Below are positions 1-9,090 of a stretch of DNA of 64,000 nt, one piece after another; within the stretch, counting starts at the first letter, position 1, and each line of letters begins with the position of its first letter. Origin of the DNA: Thalassoglobus sp. JC818 (GTDB lineage Bacteria; Planctomycetota; Planctomycetia; Planctomycetales; Planctomycetaceae); the NCBI RefSeq assembly GCF_040717535.1, contig NZ_JBFEFI010000004.1, forward strand, positions 620,001 to 684,000, given 5' to 3'. Under the pieces are notes generated by a model, which made no database searches, was not told the origin of the DNA, and saw nothing but the letters and a program-made list of their open reading frames with translations. The position numbers and the translations under genes are program-made.

Positions 1-1
1 G

Positions 2-79
2 CTATTGAATTTCGGAACAGTCGTTGTTGTCGGAGTGGTCGTCTACAGCCTCACGATTTTCCTTCGGGCGGGAGCCTGA
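2..79 (+). CDS. C-terminal end of a membrane protein (partial)
   Basis: An open frame enters from the window edge and stops at TGA after about 25 codons. The visible peptide ends in a strongly hydrophobic stretch (VVVVGVVVYSLTIFL) followed by a short RAGA tail, so the protein ends in a membrane segment. The rest lies outside the window and the family cannot be named. It reads in the same direction as the potassium transporter gene about 160 bases downstream. TrkA partners of TrkH are soluble, so this tail does not suggest trkA. Confidence 0.5.
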   Translation, partial: LLNFGTVVVVGVVVYSLTIFLRAGA

Positions 80-238
80 GAGTTTCACGTACGTCATGTC
101 TGATTGCGTGGCAGACAGTTCGCTGACGGTGGATTCCGTGAAACGCTCGCAATCTTTCATCTCGACACTTACGCTGCATTCATTTGTGTCGACCAACTGC
201 GTGACAGGTCACACACAACTTTATAACGACGAACTTGT

Positions 239-1804
239 ATGAACTGGCCCATTGTTGCACGGATGCTCGGACTGCTCGGATTGCTCGTGGGGGCATCCAT
301 GGCCTTCAGTCTGCCGTGGGCATTCCCGGCCATGGGACAAGTGGAAACGTTCGAAGCACGCGGATTCTGGGGTCTCGTCTTCGCAATGCTTTGCAGCCTC
401 GCAATCAGCGGGGCTTTGTACGCCTGGGGACATCAAAGCAAGTCTTCAATCCTCAGGAAGGAAGCATTCGCCACCGTCGGCATGGGTTGGATTCTCGCTG
501 GAGTCCTGGGTGCGCTCCCCTTTCTATTCTCGGGAAGCGAGCGATCTCCCGGCGTTAAAATGACTCCTATCGACGCGTTCTTTGAGTCGGTTTCCGGATT
601 TACGACGACGGGTGCCTCGCTTCTCACCGAACTTGAAGATCCCGAAGTCATTCCCCGCTGCATCATGTTCTGGCGATGCTTCACTCACTGGCTGGGCGGC
701 ATGGGAATTATCGTCCTCTTCGTCGCAATTCTCGGCCAGTTGGGGGCAGGGGGGAAGGCGATGCTGAAACGCGAAGTCCCCGGCCCGATCACCGAATCTG
801 TCCGTCCGCGGGTTCAGGAATCTGCCATTGTGATGTGGACGATATACGTCGTCTTCAGCGGAATCGAAACTGTCTTGCTGATGTCGTGCGGAGTTTCTCT
901 ATACGAATCGCTGTGCCATACGTTCGGGACCATGGCAACCGGAGGATTCAGCACTCACAACTCCAGCGTAGGCTTCTACAATGGAGGGCCGGTTGAGTTC
1001 ATTATCATCATCTTCATGTTGCTCGCGGGAGTGAACTTCTCGCTTTACTACCTGGTCTTTCGCCGACACCACAAAGACAGCTGGACGAAGCGGCTGAAGC
1101 ATTTGACGAGCGACGCCGAGCTGCGTGCGTACCTGATGATCATTCTGGTGGTCACCATCCTGCTCACAATCAGCCTGATGGTGAACGGTTACTACAGAAA
1201 TCTGTTCGTGGCTTTGCAGCACAGCTTGTTCGCCACGGTCTCGATCATCACGACAACAGGATTCGGCACGGAAGACTTTTCCAACTGGAGCGAATTCGCG
1301 AAGGGTCTGCTGTTCCTGCTGATGTTCGTGGGAGGTTGTGCTGGCTCGACGGCAGGGGGAATCAAGGTCATTCGCTGGGTTCTGCTCGGCAAGATATTCA
1401 TCCTCGAGATCGAAAAATCATTTCGACCGAATGTGGTTCGCCCCCTTCGACTCGGAGGGATCGTCGTCGAAGAACGCATTCGCCACGACGTCGTCGTTTA
1501 CTTTTGTATGGTGATGGTCATTTTCCTGGGAAGCTGGCTTTTGCTGATTACCATCGAACCTGACGATCTCTGGAAAACGCACGGTGAACACGGAATTGCA
1601 GAGAAACTTCTCGACTGCGGAACGGCTGTCGCAGCCACGTTGAATAACGTCGGCCCCGGCCTGGGAGTCATTGGACCGACGGAAAACTTCTCGAATTTTT
1701 CGCAGCAGGGGAAGTGGCTTCTGACCATGTTGATGTTGCTGGGCAGGCTCGAACTGTTCGCCATTCTGGTGTTGCTGACGCCCCGCTTCTGGCGGCAACA
1801 GTAG
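239..1804 (+). CDS. trkH: TrkH-family potassium uptake protein
   Basis: This is a membrane subunit of a Trk/Ktr-type K+ transporter. The four pore loops of the family are visible with their selectivity-filter glycines: TTTGAS near residue 121, ATGGFS near 231, TTTGFG near 338 and NNVGPG near 466, separated by hydrophobic helices. The length of 521 aa is a little above the 480-500 of typical TrkH. The ATG start has no clear Shine-Dalgarno sequence, but no better start is seen. No trkA (NAD-binding gating subunit) is in the window; it must be elsewhere or lie upstream of the window edge. Confidence 0.93.
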   Translation: MNWPIVARMLGLLGLLVGASMAFSLPWAFPAMGQVETFEARGFWGLVFAMLCSLAISGALYAWGHQSKSSILRKEAFATVGMGWILAGVLGALPFLFSGSERSPGVKMTPIDAFFESVSGFTTTGASLLTELEDPEVIPRCIMFWRCFTHWLGGMGIIVLFVAILGQLGAGGKAMLKREVPGPITESVRPRVQESAIVMWTIYVVFSGIETVLLMSCGVSLYESLCHTFGTMATGGFSTHNSSVGFYNGGPVEFIIIIFMLLAGVNFSLYYLVFRRHHKDSWTKRLKHLTSDAELRAYLMIILVVTILLTISLMVNGYYRNLFVALQHSLFATVSIITTTGFGTEDFSNWSEFAKGLLFLLMFVGGCAGSTAGGIKVIRWVLLGKIFILEIEKSFRPNVVRPLRLGGIVVEERIRHDVVVYFCMVMVIFLGSWLLLITIEPDDLWKTHGEHGIAEKLLDCGTAVAATLNNVGPGLGVIGPTENFSNFSQQGKWLLTMLMLLGRLELFAILVLLTPRFWRQQ

Positions 1805-1983
1805 TCTGCCCAGACGATTGAGACTCTCCGCTTTAACAGTTCGGAATTCTCGTTGATCCAGCTGTTGCGAAAGAGAATCCGTTCGCGTTTCTGATAGGGA
1901 GCCGGGTATGATCAACCAATCGTCGACGAACGGTCCGCATCCCCCCTTGGGGAGATGAGTTCGCAAAAAGGAATCAACGATCC

Positions 1984-3378
1984 ATGCGTCACTCTCTCAA
2001 GTTTCTGCTTTGCTGTGCAATTCTCGTGATCATCAGCCCTTTTAACCTTCCGGCCCAACAACAGCCGGGCGGCGGGAACGGAAATGGAAATGGCAACGGG
2101 AACAACGGAAATCAGAACGTCGGCGGAATTCTGATCGACGCTGACGGAATCGTCAGCACGTCTCCAACGCGAAGAATCTCAAGGTCTGAACTCAAGGACC
2201 TTCAATCCGCTTTCGCTGAGCAACTTGGAGATCCCACTTTAATCGAACAGAACGAAGCGAGAGTTCTTTCGTTGAAGCAACTCGATGAGGCACTACGCTC
2301 CAGCCTTGCGAGCGAATCGGAAGTTCCGCCTGCCATCGCCTATCTCGCTGGTCTTCAGCGCATCGACTACGTCGTCATCGATCCAGAACAACAAGACATT
2401 CGAATCGTCGGCCCGGCAGAAGGTTTCGGACCGGGGCCGGACGGACAGATTCTGGGCAACACCACCGGACGTCCTCCGATGAAGTTGGACGATTTTGTCG
2501 TGGCGCTTCGCTCAACGGTTTCTGGACAAAATGAAATCGGCGTTTCGATTGATCCGACGAATGAGAACCTGTCAAAGCTTCAGAACTTCGTGCGTGCCAA
2601 CTCGAGTGTGACCTCCACTGCTTCTGCCCAGCGTCGCATTCGAACGATGGCCACGATTCTGGGGAACCAGCAAGTTTCTATCTGGGGTGTTCCCGACGAT
2701 TCTCACTTTGCGCTCGCACTCGTTGAAGCGGACTTGCGAATGAAACGCATTGCCCTCGGATTGGATCCTTCAGGAGTGCGGGGCATTTCCAGCCATCTCG
2801 CACTACTTCGCCCTCAGGGAAACAGCTTGCAGCGATGGTGGTTCATGCCGCTCTACGAACCGATCGGAACGAACGCCGAGAAAACTGTTTTCGCAATCAA
2901 AGGTCAACGAGCCCAATTGATGGCACAGGAAGAAATCTCGGATGCGACAGGAGACCGTTCGGCCTCGTCCGTCACGCGGAAGTCTACTGAGCGCTTCGCT
3001 CAACAATTCACCGAACACTTCGAAGAACTCGCAGCCCGGCAACCCGCCTTCGCAGAGCTTCAAAGCTTGTACGATCTGGCTCTCGCCGGAGCGTTGATTG
3101 ATCAGAATTGGGATCGGGGAAACGTGGAAGATGCCTTCCCCACACTGATGCAGGATGATCGACTTCCGCTCGAAGTCTACAGCCCTCCACGTTTCGTTGA
3201 ATCGAGATCGACGACCAAGAAGGCGGGCGGCGTCCTCCTCGGGCTTGTTGGAGGCGTTACGATCGATGCTGGACGAGTTGCGCGTGATGTACGCGACGAA
3301 GGAGTTTCCGCTTTACCAGGAACGCAGTCTCCTGCTCCCGAAGGCAGCTGGTGGTGGAACCCGCAAGAAGGTCGTTGA
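1984..3378 (+). CDS. Secreted protein with Gly/Asn-rich N-terminus, DUF1598-like
   Basis: The N-terminus is a good signal peptide (MRHSLKFLLCCAILVIISP, cleavage around LPAQQ). It is followed by a low-complexity Gly/Asn tract of alternating GN pairs near residues 30-45. The remainder of the 464 aa looks globular, with the segment GILIDADGIV soon after the tract and a later region containing SLQRWWFMPLYEP. This pattern resembles DUF1598, a family I know from planctomycetes, but I assign it only tentatively. Function is unknown; export to the periplasm or cell surface is inferred. It is convergent with crcB, 18 bases away. Confidence 0.8.
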   Translation: MRHSLKFLLCCAILVIISPFNLPAQQQPGGGNGNGNGNGNNGNQNVGGILIDADGIVSTSPTRRISRSELKDLQSAFAEQLGDPTLIEQNEARVLSLKQLDEALRSSLASESEVPPAIAYLAGLQRIDYVVIDPEQQDIRIVGPAEGFGPGPDGQILGNTTGRPPMKLDDFVVALRSTVSGQNEIGVSIDPTNENLSKLQNFVRANSSVTSTASAQRRIRTMATILGNQQVSIWGVPDDSHFALALVEADLRMKRIALGLDPSGVRGISSHLALLRPQGNSLQRWWFMPLYEPIGTNAEKTVFAIKGQRAQLMAQEEISDATGDRSASSVTRKSTERFAQQFTEHFEELAARQPAFAELQSLYDLALAGALIDQNWDRGNVEDAFPTLMQDDRLPLEVYSPPRFVESRSTTKKAGGVLLGLVGGVTIDAGRVARDVRDEGVSALPGTQSPAPEGSWWWNPQEGR

Positions 3379-3396
3379 GAAATCTATTCAAAGAGT

Positions 3397-3780
3397 TCAG
3401 TTCGACGACTCAAACGTCGCAGCGATCGCTTCGCCCGTGACGATTCCCAACCAGACGAGAGCTAGGCCGAGAACAAGATTCGAGAACAGGTTGAGCATTC
3501 CCCAGCTCAAGCTCTCTTCCGCTGACAGCTCAAACGTTTGATAAGCGAAGGTCGAAAACGTCGTTAGTGATCCCAGAAATCCCCCGATGAGAAAACACTG
3601 CATCGTCGGTCCGGGCCATTTCGTTTTCACAGCCAGTGAAATCAATAGACCAATCAAGAAGCAGCCGACGACGTTAACGACAAGTGTTCCGACAGGAAAA
3701 CGCCGGACCACCCATTGACTCAGCGCGAATCGCAGCATCGCCCCAAGGCTCCCTCCCAAAGCAACTGCCAACCATTGCAT
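3397..3780 (-). CDS. crcB: Fluoride channel CrcB/Fluc
   Basis: A small four-helix membrane protein of 127 aa, the usual length for single-domain Fluc channels, which dimerise in antiparallel fashion to export fluoride. Family motifs are clear: GGSLGAMLRF at the N-terminus, GTLVVNVVGCFLIG in the second helix (with the conserved Asn) and GGFLGSLTTFSTF in the third (with the Phe-box and the polar track). A single gene suggests a homodimer. I looked for a crcB/fluoride riboswitch in the leader and did not find the motif. Confidence 0.93.
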   Translation of the reverse strand: MQWLAVALGGSLGAMLRFALSQWVVRRFPVGTLVVNVVGCFLIGLLISLAVKTKWPGPTMQCFLIGGFLGSLTTFSTFAYQTFELSAEESLSWGMLNLFSNLVLGLALVWLGIVTGEAIAATFESSN

Positions 3781-3823
3781 GCTGGTCCTCCAATTTCCGT
3801 GGGAATCGGCATCGGTTCAAATC

Positions 3824-3874
3824 AAAAAACGATGACCAGTCAAGGGAAGTGAAATGAGCACTCACCTTGGCTGG
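3824..3874 (-). terminator. Candidate terminator between the DAHP synthase gene and crcB
   Basis: On the minus strand CCAGCCAAGG and CCTTGACTGG form a 10-bp stem with one G-T wobble and a 19-base loop. A run of six T follows six bases later. It lies downstream of the DAHP synthase gene and upstream of crcB. The long loop and the offset T tract make this moderate evidence only. The plus strand also has a T8 run past the other side of the stem. Confidence 0.35.
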
Positions 3875-3918
3875 GTCGCTTCGTTTTTTTTCTCCGTGGT
3901 CATGCGAGAGAAACCTGC

Positions 3919-4956
3919 TCAGACAACTTGCGGAGTTGGTGCAACTTCTTTCTTGAAGAACGATGCCAGAGACCGAATCTGCTCTGCAAGTTCATTGAAC
4001 TGTCCCGGCAAGAGTGCCTGTGGACCGTCGCTCATTGCTTTCTCAGGACAGCTGTGAACTTCGATATGAATTCCATCCGCCCCAGCTGCAACGGCCGCCA
4101 GTGCCATGCTTGGAATCAAGTCCGGACGACCGGTTGCGTGGCTCGGGTCGACAACGATCGGCAAATGCGAGCATCCCTTTGAATTGGGGACCATCGAGAG
4201 ATCGAGCAGATTTCGTGTCGAGGAATCAAAGCTTCGAATCCCGCGTTCGCAGAGGATGACTCTTTTGTTGCCATGAGCCAGAACGTATTCGGCTGACATG
4301 AGTAGATCCTGAACGGTCGCACTCATTCCACGTTTCAACAGCACAGGTTTGTCGGTGCTGCCAATCTCTTTCAGAAGATTGAAGTTCTGCATGTTGCGGG
4401 CACCGAGCTGCAGAATGTCGGCATACTCGACAACCAACTCGACCTGCCGCGGATCCATGACCTCGGTCACGACTGGCATTTGCAGCTCGTCACCCACAGT
4501 CCGCAGAATTTTCAACCCGTCTTCTCCCAGACCCTGAAAGCTGTATGGGCTGGTACGTGGCTTGAATGCTCCGCCTCTCAGAACGTTGGCTCCGGAATCT
4601 TTTACTGCTCGACCGATCTCGAACAGGATATCTTCACCTTCAATTGCACAGGGACCAGCGATGAGAATCATCGACTTCCCGCCGACTTTGACCCCGTGAC
4701 CGAGTTCAAAGACCGAATCTTCCTGATGAAATTCGCGGCTTGCGAGCTTGTACGGCTTCAACACCGACAACACATTTTCGACACCGGGGATTGCCTGCAG
4801 AGGAGCATTTCGCAGTTCTTCCTCTTCACCAATCACACCCAACACGGTCCGTTGAACACCTCGGCTCAACTCGTACCGAAAGCCCATTTCTTCGACTTTT
4901 TCGCAGATATGCTGTAGCTGCTCGTCGGTATAGTCGGGCTTGAGAACAATGATCAC
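3919..4956 (-). CDS. aroF: 3-deoxy-7-phosphoheptulonate (DAHP) synthase, Thermotoga type
   Basis: Catalyses condensation of phosphoenolpyruvate and erythrose 4-phosphate, the first step of the shikimate pathway. From the GTG start the protein begins [13 protein letters not shown], an ACT-like/ferredoxin-like regulatory domain of about 70 residues. This leads into [16 protein letters not shown] and then the TIM-barrel catalytic domain with [41 protein letters not shown] and VDPSHATGR. The architecture is that of the feedback-regulated Thermotoga enzyme. The GTG is preferred to an upstream ATG that would add about 32 unrelated residues, because GAAAGG sits about seven bases before it. The 345 aa length fits the family. 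Confidence 0.93.
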   Translation of the reverse strand: MIIVLKPDYTDEQLQHICEKVEEMGFRYELSRGVQRTVLGVIGEEEELRNAPLQAIPGVENVLSVLKPYKLASREFHQEDSVFELGHGVKVGGKSMILIAGPCAIEGEDILFEIGRAVKDSGANVLRGGAFKPRTSPYSFQGLGEDGLKILRTVGDELQMPVVTEVMDPRQVELVVEYADILQLGARNMQNFNLLKEIGSTDKPVLLKRGMSATVQDLLMSAEYVLAHGNKRVILCERGIRSFDSSTRNLLDLSMVPNSKGCSHLPIVVDPSHATGRPDLIPSMALAAVAAGADGIHIEVHSCPEKAMSDGPQALLPGQFNELAEQIRSLASFFKKEVAPTPQVV

Positions 4957-5155
4957 GACAGACCTTTCACACATCCTGAACAAATGATTCCGCTCCTGGT
5001 GGTTGCGGAATAGACAACGGATTCGCTCGCACGGAGCGAAGTCGAGAATCACGGATTGTAGCTCTTGGAACGCGGGACAGCGACCTTATCTTTGCGACAT
5101 CCTCGCCTCACAAGAAAATCTTCCAAGATTTTTCGCAACAGCATTGACTGATCCA

Positions 5156-6655
5156 TCAGCCAGGAAATGGGGGTGGCCAGTGTGTCCCTCGCTGCAGGAA
5201 CAATCCTCGGTCCGTCGGAGGAGGAGGCTGATCATTGGAGAGACCAACCCACTCACCTCTTGCGTCCAGCCACTCCGAATCGTTGCCGTAGAATTGCTCT
5301 CGAAGCCGCTTCTTCAAATCGGCGAGCATATCAGCGTGACTTGCGGATCGTGACAAGTCGACGGTCTCGTTGGGATCAGCGTCGAGGTCAAAGAGTTGGA
5401 AGACGTTTCCGGCAGCGTAATAGATGAGCTTGAACTGATCGCGACGAATCATTCGCGTAGCTGTTACTCCCTCGTTGCACTCCCCGTAGAGAACATTGCG
5501 TTCTTGTGATGACCTCATCGAAAGTCCATCACACGAATCGGGAACGTCAATACCACACATCTCCAGCAGCGTCGGCATCACATCTTGAAGCCCGACAAGC
5601 CGCGAGTCCACGCTCTCGCAGGCGCCATCGGTTCGCGAAACCGGTGAAACAAGAAGCATGGGAACATTCGCGGAGCCCTCGTAGAACAATCGCTTTCCCC
5701 AAAGACCGTGCTGACCAAACATGTCTCCGTGATCGGCAGTGAAGAGGATAATCGTGTCGTCGAGCAGGCCTTCTTCCCGTAGCGTCCCCAGGACAAACCG
5801 AATCTGATGGTCAATGTGCGTACAGAGCGCGAAGACAGCCCGCATGGCTGCGTTGTACTCCGCTGCTGTCCTGATCCGCCACTTGTCGTGGACAGTTCTT
5901 AATAGCCACGGAACCGATGAGTCTCGATGAATTGTACCAGGAGTGCCTTCGCCGCTTTGGAAATTCCAATCAGCTGGAGCCCACTCCCCATACTCAGGCA
6001 TCGACGGATTCACCTGTTGGTAAATGTCCCAATAGTGTTGAAGCGGAACGAGTGGCGGATGGGGATGAGTGAACGAGAGATACCAGAATCCGGGCCGGGT
6101 CGGATCTCGCCGGCGAATCATCCGTGACATCGAACGGGCTGTCCAATTCGTGACGTGGCAACGTTCAGGAAGATGCCACGTTCTCGTGAAGTACTGATTG
6201 TTACTCATCCCGTGTTCGAACTGCTGGCCGACGAATCCTTCATCGCCGAGATAGAGATCGTAATCATCGATCACTCCGTCATGTGGCCGGCCTTCCTCCG
6301 CCAGCAAGACATCATCGAAGCCAATCCGATTCCGCTGAGGATGAACATGGAGCTTGCCAACGGCGTATGACTGATACCCAGCCTCACGAAACGACTGCGC
6401 GAGCGTTGGTGCCGTCGGCATTTCCAAAGTCGTCTGAAAAGTTCGATCCCCGTGAGACCGAGGAGTCATCCCGGTCAGAAGTGTCCGCCGAGCGGGAATG
6501 CAGATGGGACACTCGCTGTACGCATTCGTGAATCGTGTTCCCTGTCGGGCCAGCTCGTCCAGAGTCGGCGTCTGAATCGATCGATGTCCGGCAGAACCCA
6601 GGAACGTGGCTGGCCAGTGGTCGGTTGTGATCAAAAGAACATTGGGACGATTCAC
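5156..6655 (-). CDS. Sulfatase, type I (formylglycine-dependent)
   Basis: Predicted to hydrolyse sulfate esters. The N-terminus MNRPNVLLITTDHWP gives the first metal-binding Asp, and the catalytic signature is C-I-P-A-R at residues 52-56, whose Cys would be converted to formylglycine. Later metal-site motifs include ILFTADHGDMFGQHGLWGKR. No signal peptide is visible from this start, so a cytoplasmic or choline/N-sulfatase-like role is possible; the substrate cannot be told. A GTG 14 codons upstream also opens the frame but lies inside a repeat element, so I use the internal GTG, which matches family N-termini. No sulfatase-maturing enzyme gene is nearby. Confidence 0.92.
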   Translation of the reverse strand: MNRPNVLLITTDHWPATFLGSAGHRSIQTPTLDELARQGTRFTNAYSECPICIPARRTLLTGMTPRSHGDRTFQTTLEMPTAPTLAQSFREAGYQSYAVGKLHVHPQRNRIGFDDVLLAEEGRPHDGVIDDYDLYLGDEGFVGQQFEHGMSNNQYFTRTWHLPERCHVTNWTARSMSRMIRRRDPTRPGFWYLSFTHPHPPLVPLQHYWDIYQQVNPSMPEYGEWAPADWNFQSGEGTPGTIHRDSSVPWLLRTVHDKWRIRTAAEYNAAMRAVFALCTHIDHQIRFVLGTLREEGLLDDTIILFTADHGDMFGQHGLWGKRLFYEGSANVPMLLVSPVSRTDGACESVDSRLVGLQDVMPTLLEMCGIDVPDSCDGLSMRSSQERNVLYGECNEGVTATRMIRRDQFKLIYYAAGNVFQLFDLDADPNETVDLSRSASHADMLADLKKRLREQFYGNDSEWLDARGEWVGLSNDQPPPPTDRGLFLQRGTHWPPPFPG

Positions 6656-6664
6656 GACATTCTT

Positions 6665-6745
6665 TCTAGAACAAGTTGCTCTTTCCTGTGCACTCACTTG
6701 TGCTGTTTCATCAAATCAAAGGCGGTGTCTGCTCGTGCGAGATAG
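6665..6745 (+). repeat. Dispersed intergenic repeat, copy A
   Basis: It begins TCTAGAACAAGTTGCTCTTT, continues TTTCCTGTGCACTCACTTG, and after a variable middle ends GGCGGTGTCTGCTCGTGCGAG. The same ordered blocks recur near 22.2, 27.1 and 36.3 kb. Similarity with the 36.3-kb copy may extend a further 20 bases to the right. It lies just upstream of the sulfatase start. Confidence 0.75.
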
Positions 6746-6803
6746 TGCAATCCAAAACTGAAGAAACGTTAACAGAGCCACTCCAATTGACAGGAGCGAA
6801 AAC

Positions 6804-7790
6804 TCATGAGTCGACGAGAGGCGTCGCCGCCCGACGAAGCCGATCGTTTAATGCTTTCCCCAATCCTTGATCGGGAAATGCAGCACAAACAATCCGATCG
6901 CACTGCTCGGAAGCTTCCAGTCTTCGAAGTGCCGAGAAGAACGTAGCAGCAGCTTCGACCAGATTCCCCGAACTCGACAACACTTCCAACACAGCATATT
7001 CATTTGCATCGGGCAGGGGCTCTAAACTGATCACACCGACCCGTGCTTCATCCCGAAACTCTGAAACACTTTCGACAATTCTCAACGGCTTGTTGGGAGC
7101 GTAATGCCGGCTGAGCATTCCCGGGGCGAGTTGGGGAAGATTGTCGTCCTGCAGCATCGACTGTACTGATCGCACAGTTCCCACGACTGATTCCAAATCT
7201 TCGACGGTCAAGCCGCCCGGTCTCAGCACGATCGGATGTCCAGCGTCATCAAATCCAACGACGGTCGATTCGACTCCCACTCGGCAGGGGCCAAAGTCGA
7301 CAACCCCGTCGATGACTCCTCCCAAACCATCGAGAACATGCTGTGCTGTCGTTGGGCTAATGCCTCCAAATGGGTTTGCACTTGGAGCAGCCAATGGAAC
7401 ATCCGCCTGACTAATCAGTTCTCGCGCCTCTGCATGATCAGGTACTCGCAATGCCACTCGCGGAAGTCCCGAAGTGACTAAGTCGGGGATGACGGGCTTC
7501 TTGGGAACAACCAGCGTGAGCGGGCCGGGCCAGAACGCATCCATCAATTTCCGAGCGCGTTCAGGGACTTCCGCAGCGTACTTCTCTGCGTCTTCTGCGT
7601 TGGCCAGATGCACGATCAGCGGATCAAATGTCGGGCGCTGTTTGGCTTCGAAAATCTTCGCAACAGCGACGGAATCGAGGGCATTCGCTCCGAGCCCATA
7701 GACCGTTTCCGTTCCGAAAGAGACGAGTTTGCCTTCGCTCAGAAACTTCGCCGCCTCTTCCAGACTCAAACGCTGCGTCTCCATTTTCAA
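6804..7790 (-). CDS. L-threonylcarbamoyladenylate synthase, Sua5 type
   Basis: Makes threonylcarbamoyl-AMP from threonine, bicarbonate and ATP for the universal t6A37 tRNA modification. The YrdC-like domain covers about residues 1-200 (VSFGTETVYGLGANA, FEAKQRPTFDPLIVH, PLAAPSANPFGGISPT). The linker and C-terminal Sua5 domain follow, with LAPGMLSRHYAPNKPL, so this is the long Sua5 form and not the short TsaC. Two starts are possible: a TTG with GGAG five bases upstream, used here, or an ATG two codons later. It follows the sulfatase repeat region and has no obvious operon partner. Confidence 0.92.
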   Translation of the reverse strand: MKMETQRLSLEEAAKFLSEGKLVSFGTETVYGLGANALDSVAVAKIFEAKQRPTFDPLIVHLANAEDAEKYAAEVPERARKLMDAFWPGPLTLVVPKKPVIPDLVTSGLPRVALRVPDHAEARELISQADVPLAAPSANPFGGISPTTAQHVLDGLGGVIDGVVDFGPCRVGVESTVVGFDDAGHPIVLRPGGLTVEDLESVVGTVRSVQSMLQDDNLPQLAPGMLSRHYAPNKPLRIVESVSEFRDEARVGVISLEPLPDANEYAVLEVLSSSGNLVEAAATFFSALRRLEASEQCDRIVCAAFPDQGLGKALNDRLRRAATPLVDS

Positions 7791-8022
7791 TGCGACTCCG
7801 AACTCGCCTCACCGCGGGACGTTTCTGAATTTTCCGATGACTCATGAATTTTTCGTAAAGCGGGGAATCATATCAGGATTGACTTTCGGAGCCATGATCA
7901 AGCCGTACAAACGTTGCAATCGATCGCCGAATCTTCCGCAAACTTGCGGAATCTCACCTCAGTCAGCATGACTCGACATAGATTCTGTATGTCCGTGTCG
8001 ATCGGTTCAAATTGGGCTTGTT

Positions 8023-9090
8023 ATGTTGTCTGTCAAACGACTCGTCATCACCTTAACCGCTGCTCAGGCATTGGGTTTGATGTTCGGAGTCGTCGTGCTC
8101 CACAATCTGGAAAACGCCGCTCTCGACTCCCTCTTGCGCTACGGGACCGAACAATCACTGTCTCCTTTGCTCAAGATCTCCACCCTCATTTGGATGGTGG
8201 GAGTCTTCTTCGGAATCAACTGGCTGGTGGTCAACCGTATTCTGATTCCTGTTGATGACCAGCTTCAACAGAAGAACGAAGAAACGCTTCTCGCGATGAA
8301 CGAACTGGTTCGCACGCGCGATGCCATTATTTTCGGGCTGGCCAAACTCGCCGAGTCTCGCGATCCCGACACGGGACAACACCTTGAACGAATCAGCCTG
8401 TACTCCGTTCGGCTCGCAACGGCGCTTCGAAAGAACCCCAAATTCCAGTCGACGGTGAACGGCGAATTCATCCGCATGATCGGGATCAGTTCAGTCCTGC
8501 ATGACATCGGAAAGGTTGGTGTTCCCGATTCTCTACTGTTCAAACAGGGACCGCTGACGACTGAGGAACGCGTGCAGATTCAGATTCACGCCAAGATTGG
8601 CAGCGAGTGTATTCACCAGATCGAACGGCGGCTTGGCAACTCCGACTTCCTCGCGATGGCGAGGGACATCGCCCTCAATCACCATGAGTGGTGGAATGGT
8701 CGAGGCTACCCGAACCGAATTCAGAAAACAGACATCCCGTTGGCAGCGAGGATTGTGGCAGTTGCGGATGTTTACGATGCGCTCGCATCGCGACGAATCT
8801 ACAAACGTGCTTATTCACACGAAGAGTGCGTTCGCATGATCTGCAACAACTCAGGGAAACAATTCGACCCCGAAGTGGTTCAAGCGTTCTTGACGATCAC
8901 AACTCAGTTCCAGGACATCGCCGACCGGTTTGCCGATCGCAGCCGTCCGGATCAACTCTCTTCGGCTGAGGCAGAGTTTCTTTCTCAGGTCGTTGAATCG
9001 GCAACGCAAGCATCTCAATCGATTACCGACGATGAAAATTTGAAGACAAATGGCGAACAAACTACTTCGACAATAAGGGCGAGCAAATGA
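8023..9090 (+). CDS. Membrane-anchored HD-GYP domain phosphodiesterase
   Basis: HD-GYP proteins hydrolyse cyclic di-GMP or related cyclic dinucleotides. Two N-terminal hydrophobic segments (about residues 8-28 and 48-70) flank a short loop, so the catalytic domain faces the cytoplasm. Metal-binding signatures are intact: H-x-x-R-like DPDTGQHLERIS near 115, LHDIGKVGVPD near 158 and HHEWWNGRGYP near 219. No receiver, GGDEF or PAS domain is present. The stop codon overlaps the next gene by four bases (ATGA), so the two are probably translationally coupled and may act together. Confidence 0.9.
   Translation: MLSVKRLVITLTAAQALGLMFGVVVLHNLENAALDSLLRYGTEQSLSPLLKISTLIWMVGVFFGINWLVVNRILIPVDDQLQQKNEETLLAMNELVRTRDAIIFGLAKLAESRDPDTGQHLERISLYSVRLATALRKNPKFQSTVNGEFIRMIGISSVLHDIGKVGVPDSLLFKQGPLTTEERVQIQIHAKIGSECIHQIERRLGNSDFLAMARDIALNHHEWWNGRGYPNRIQKTDIPLAARIVAVADVYDALASRRIYKRAYSHEECVRMICNNSGKQFDPEVVQAFLTITTQFQDIADRFADRSRPDQLSSAEAEFLSQVVESATQASQSITDDENLKTNGEQTTSTIRASK

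Noticed and set aside
1418-1966. A 182-codon reverse frame through trkH
   Set aside because: It lies opposite conserved pore-loop coding sequence and has no motif.
3781-3918. Possible fluoride riboswitch before crcB
   Set aside because: I looked for the GG-GATGG ... CTGATGACACC-like core on the minus strand and found only a long-loop hairpin, better explained as a terminator of the upstream DAHP synthase gene.
6656-6697. Upstream GTG start for the sulfatase
   Set aside because: The extra 14 codons lie inside the dispersed repeat and do not match family N-termini.
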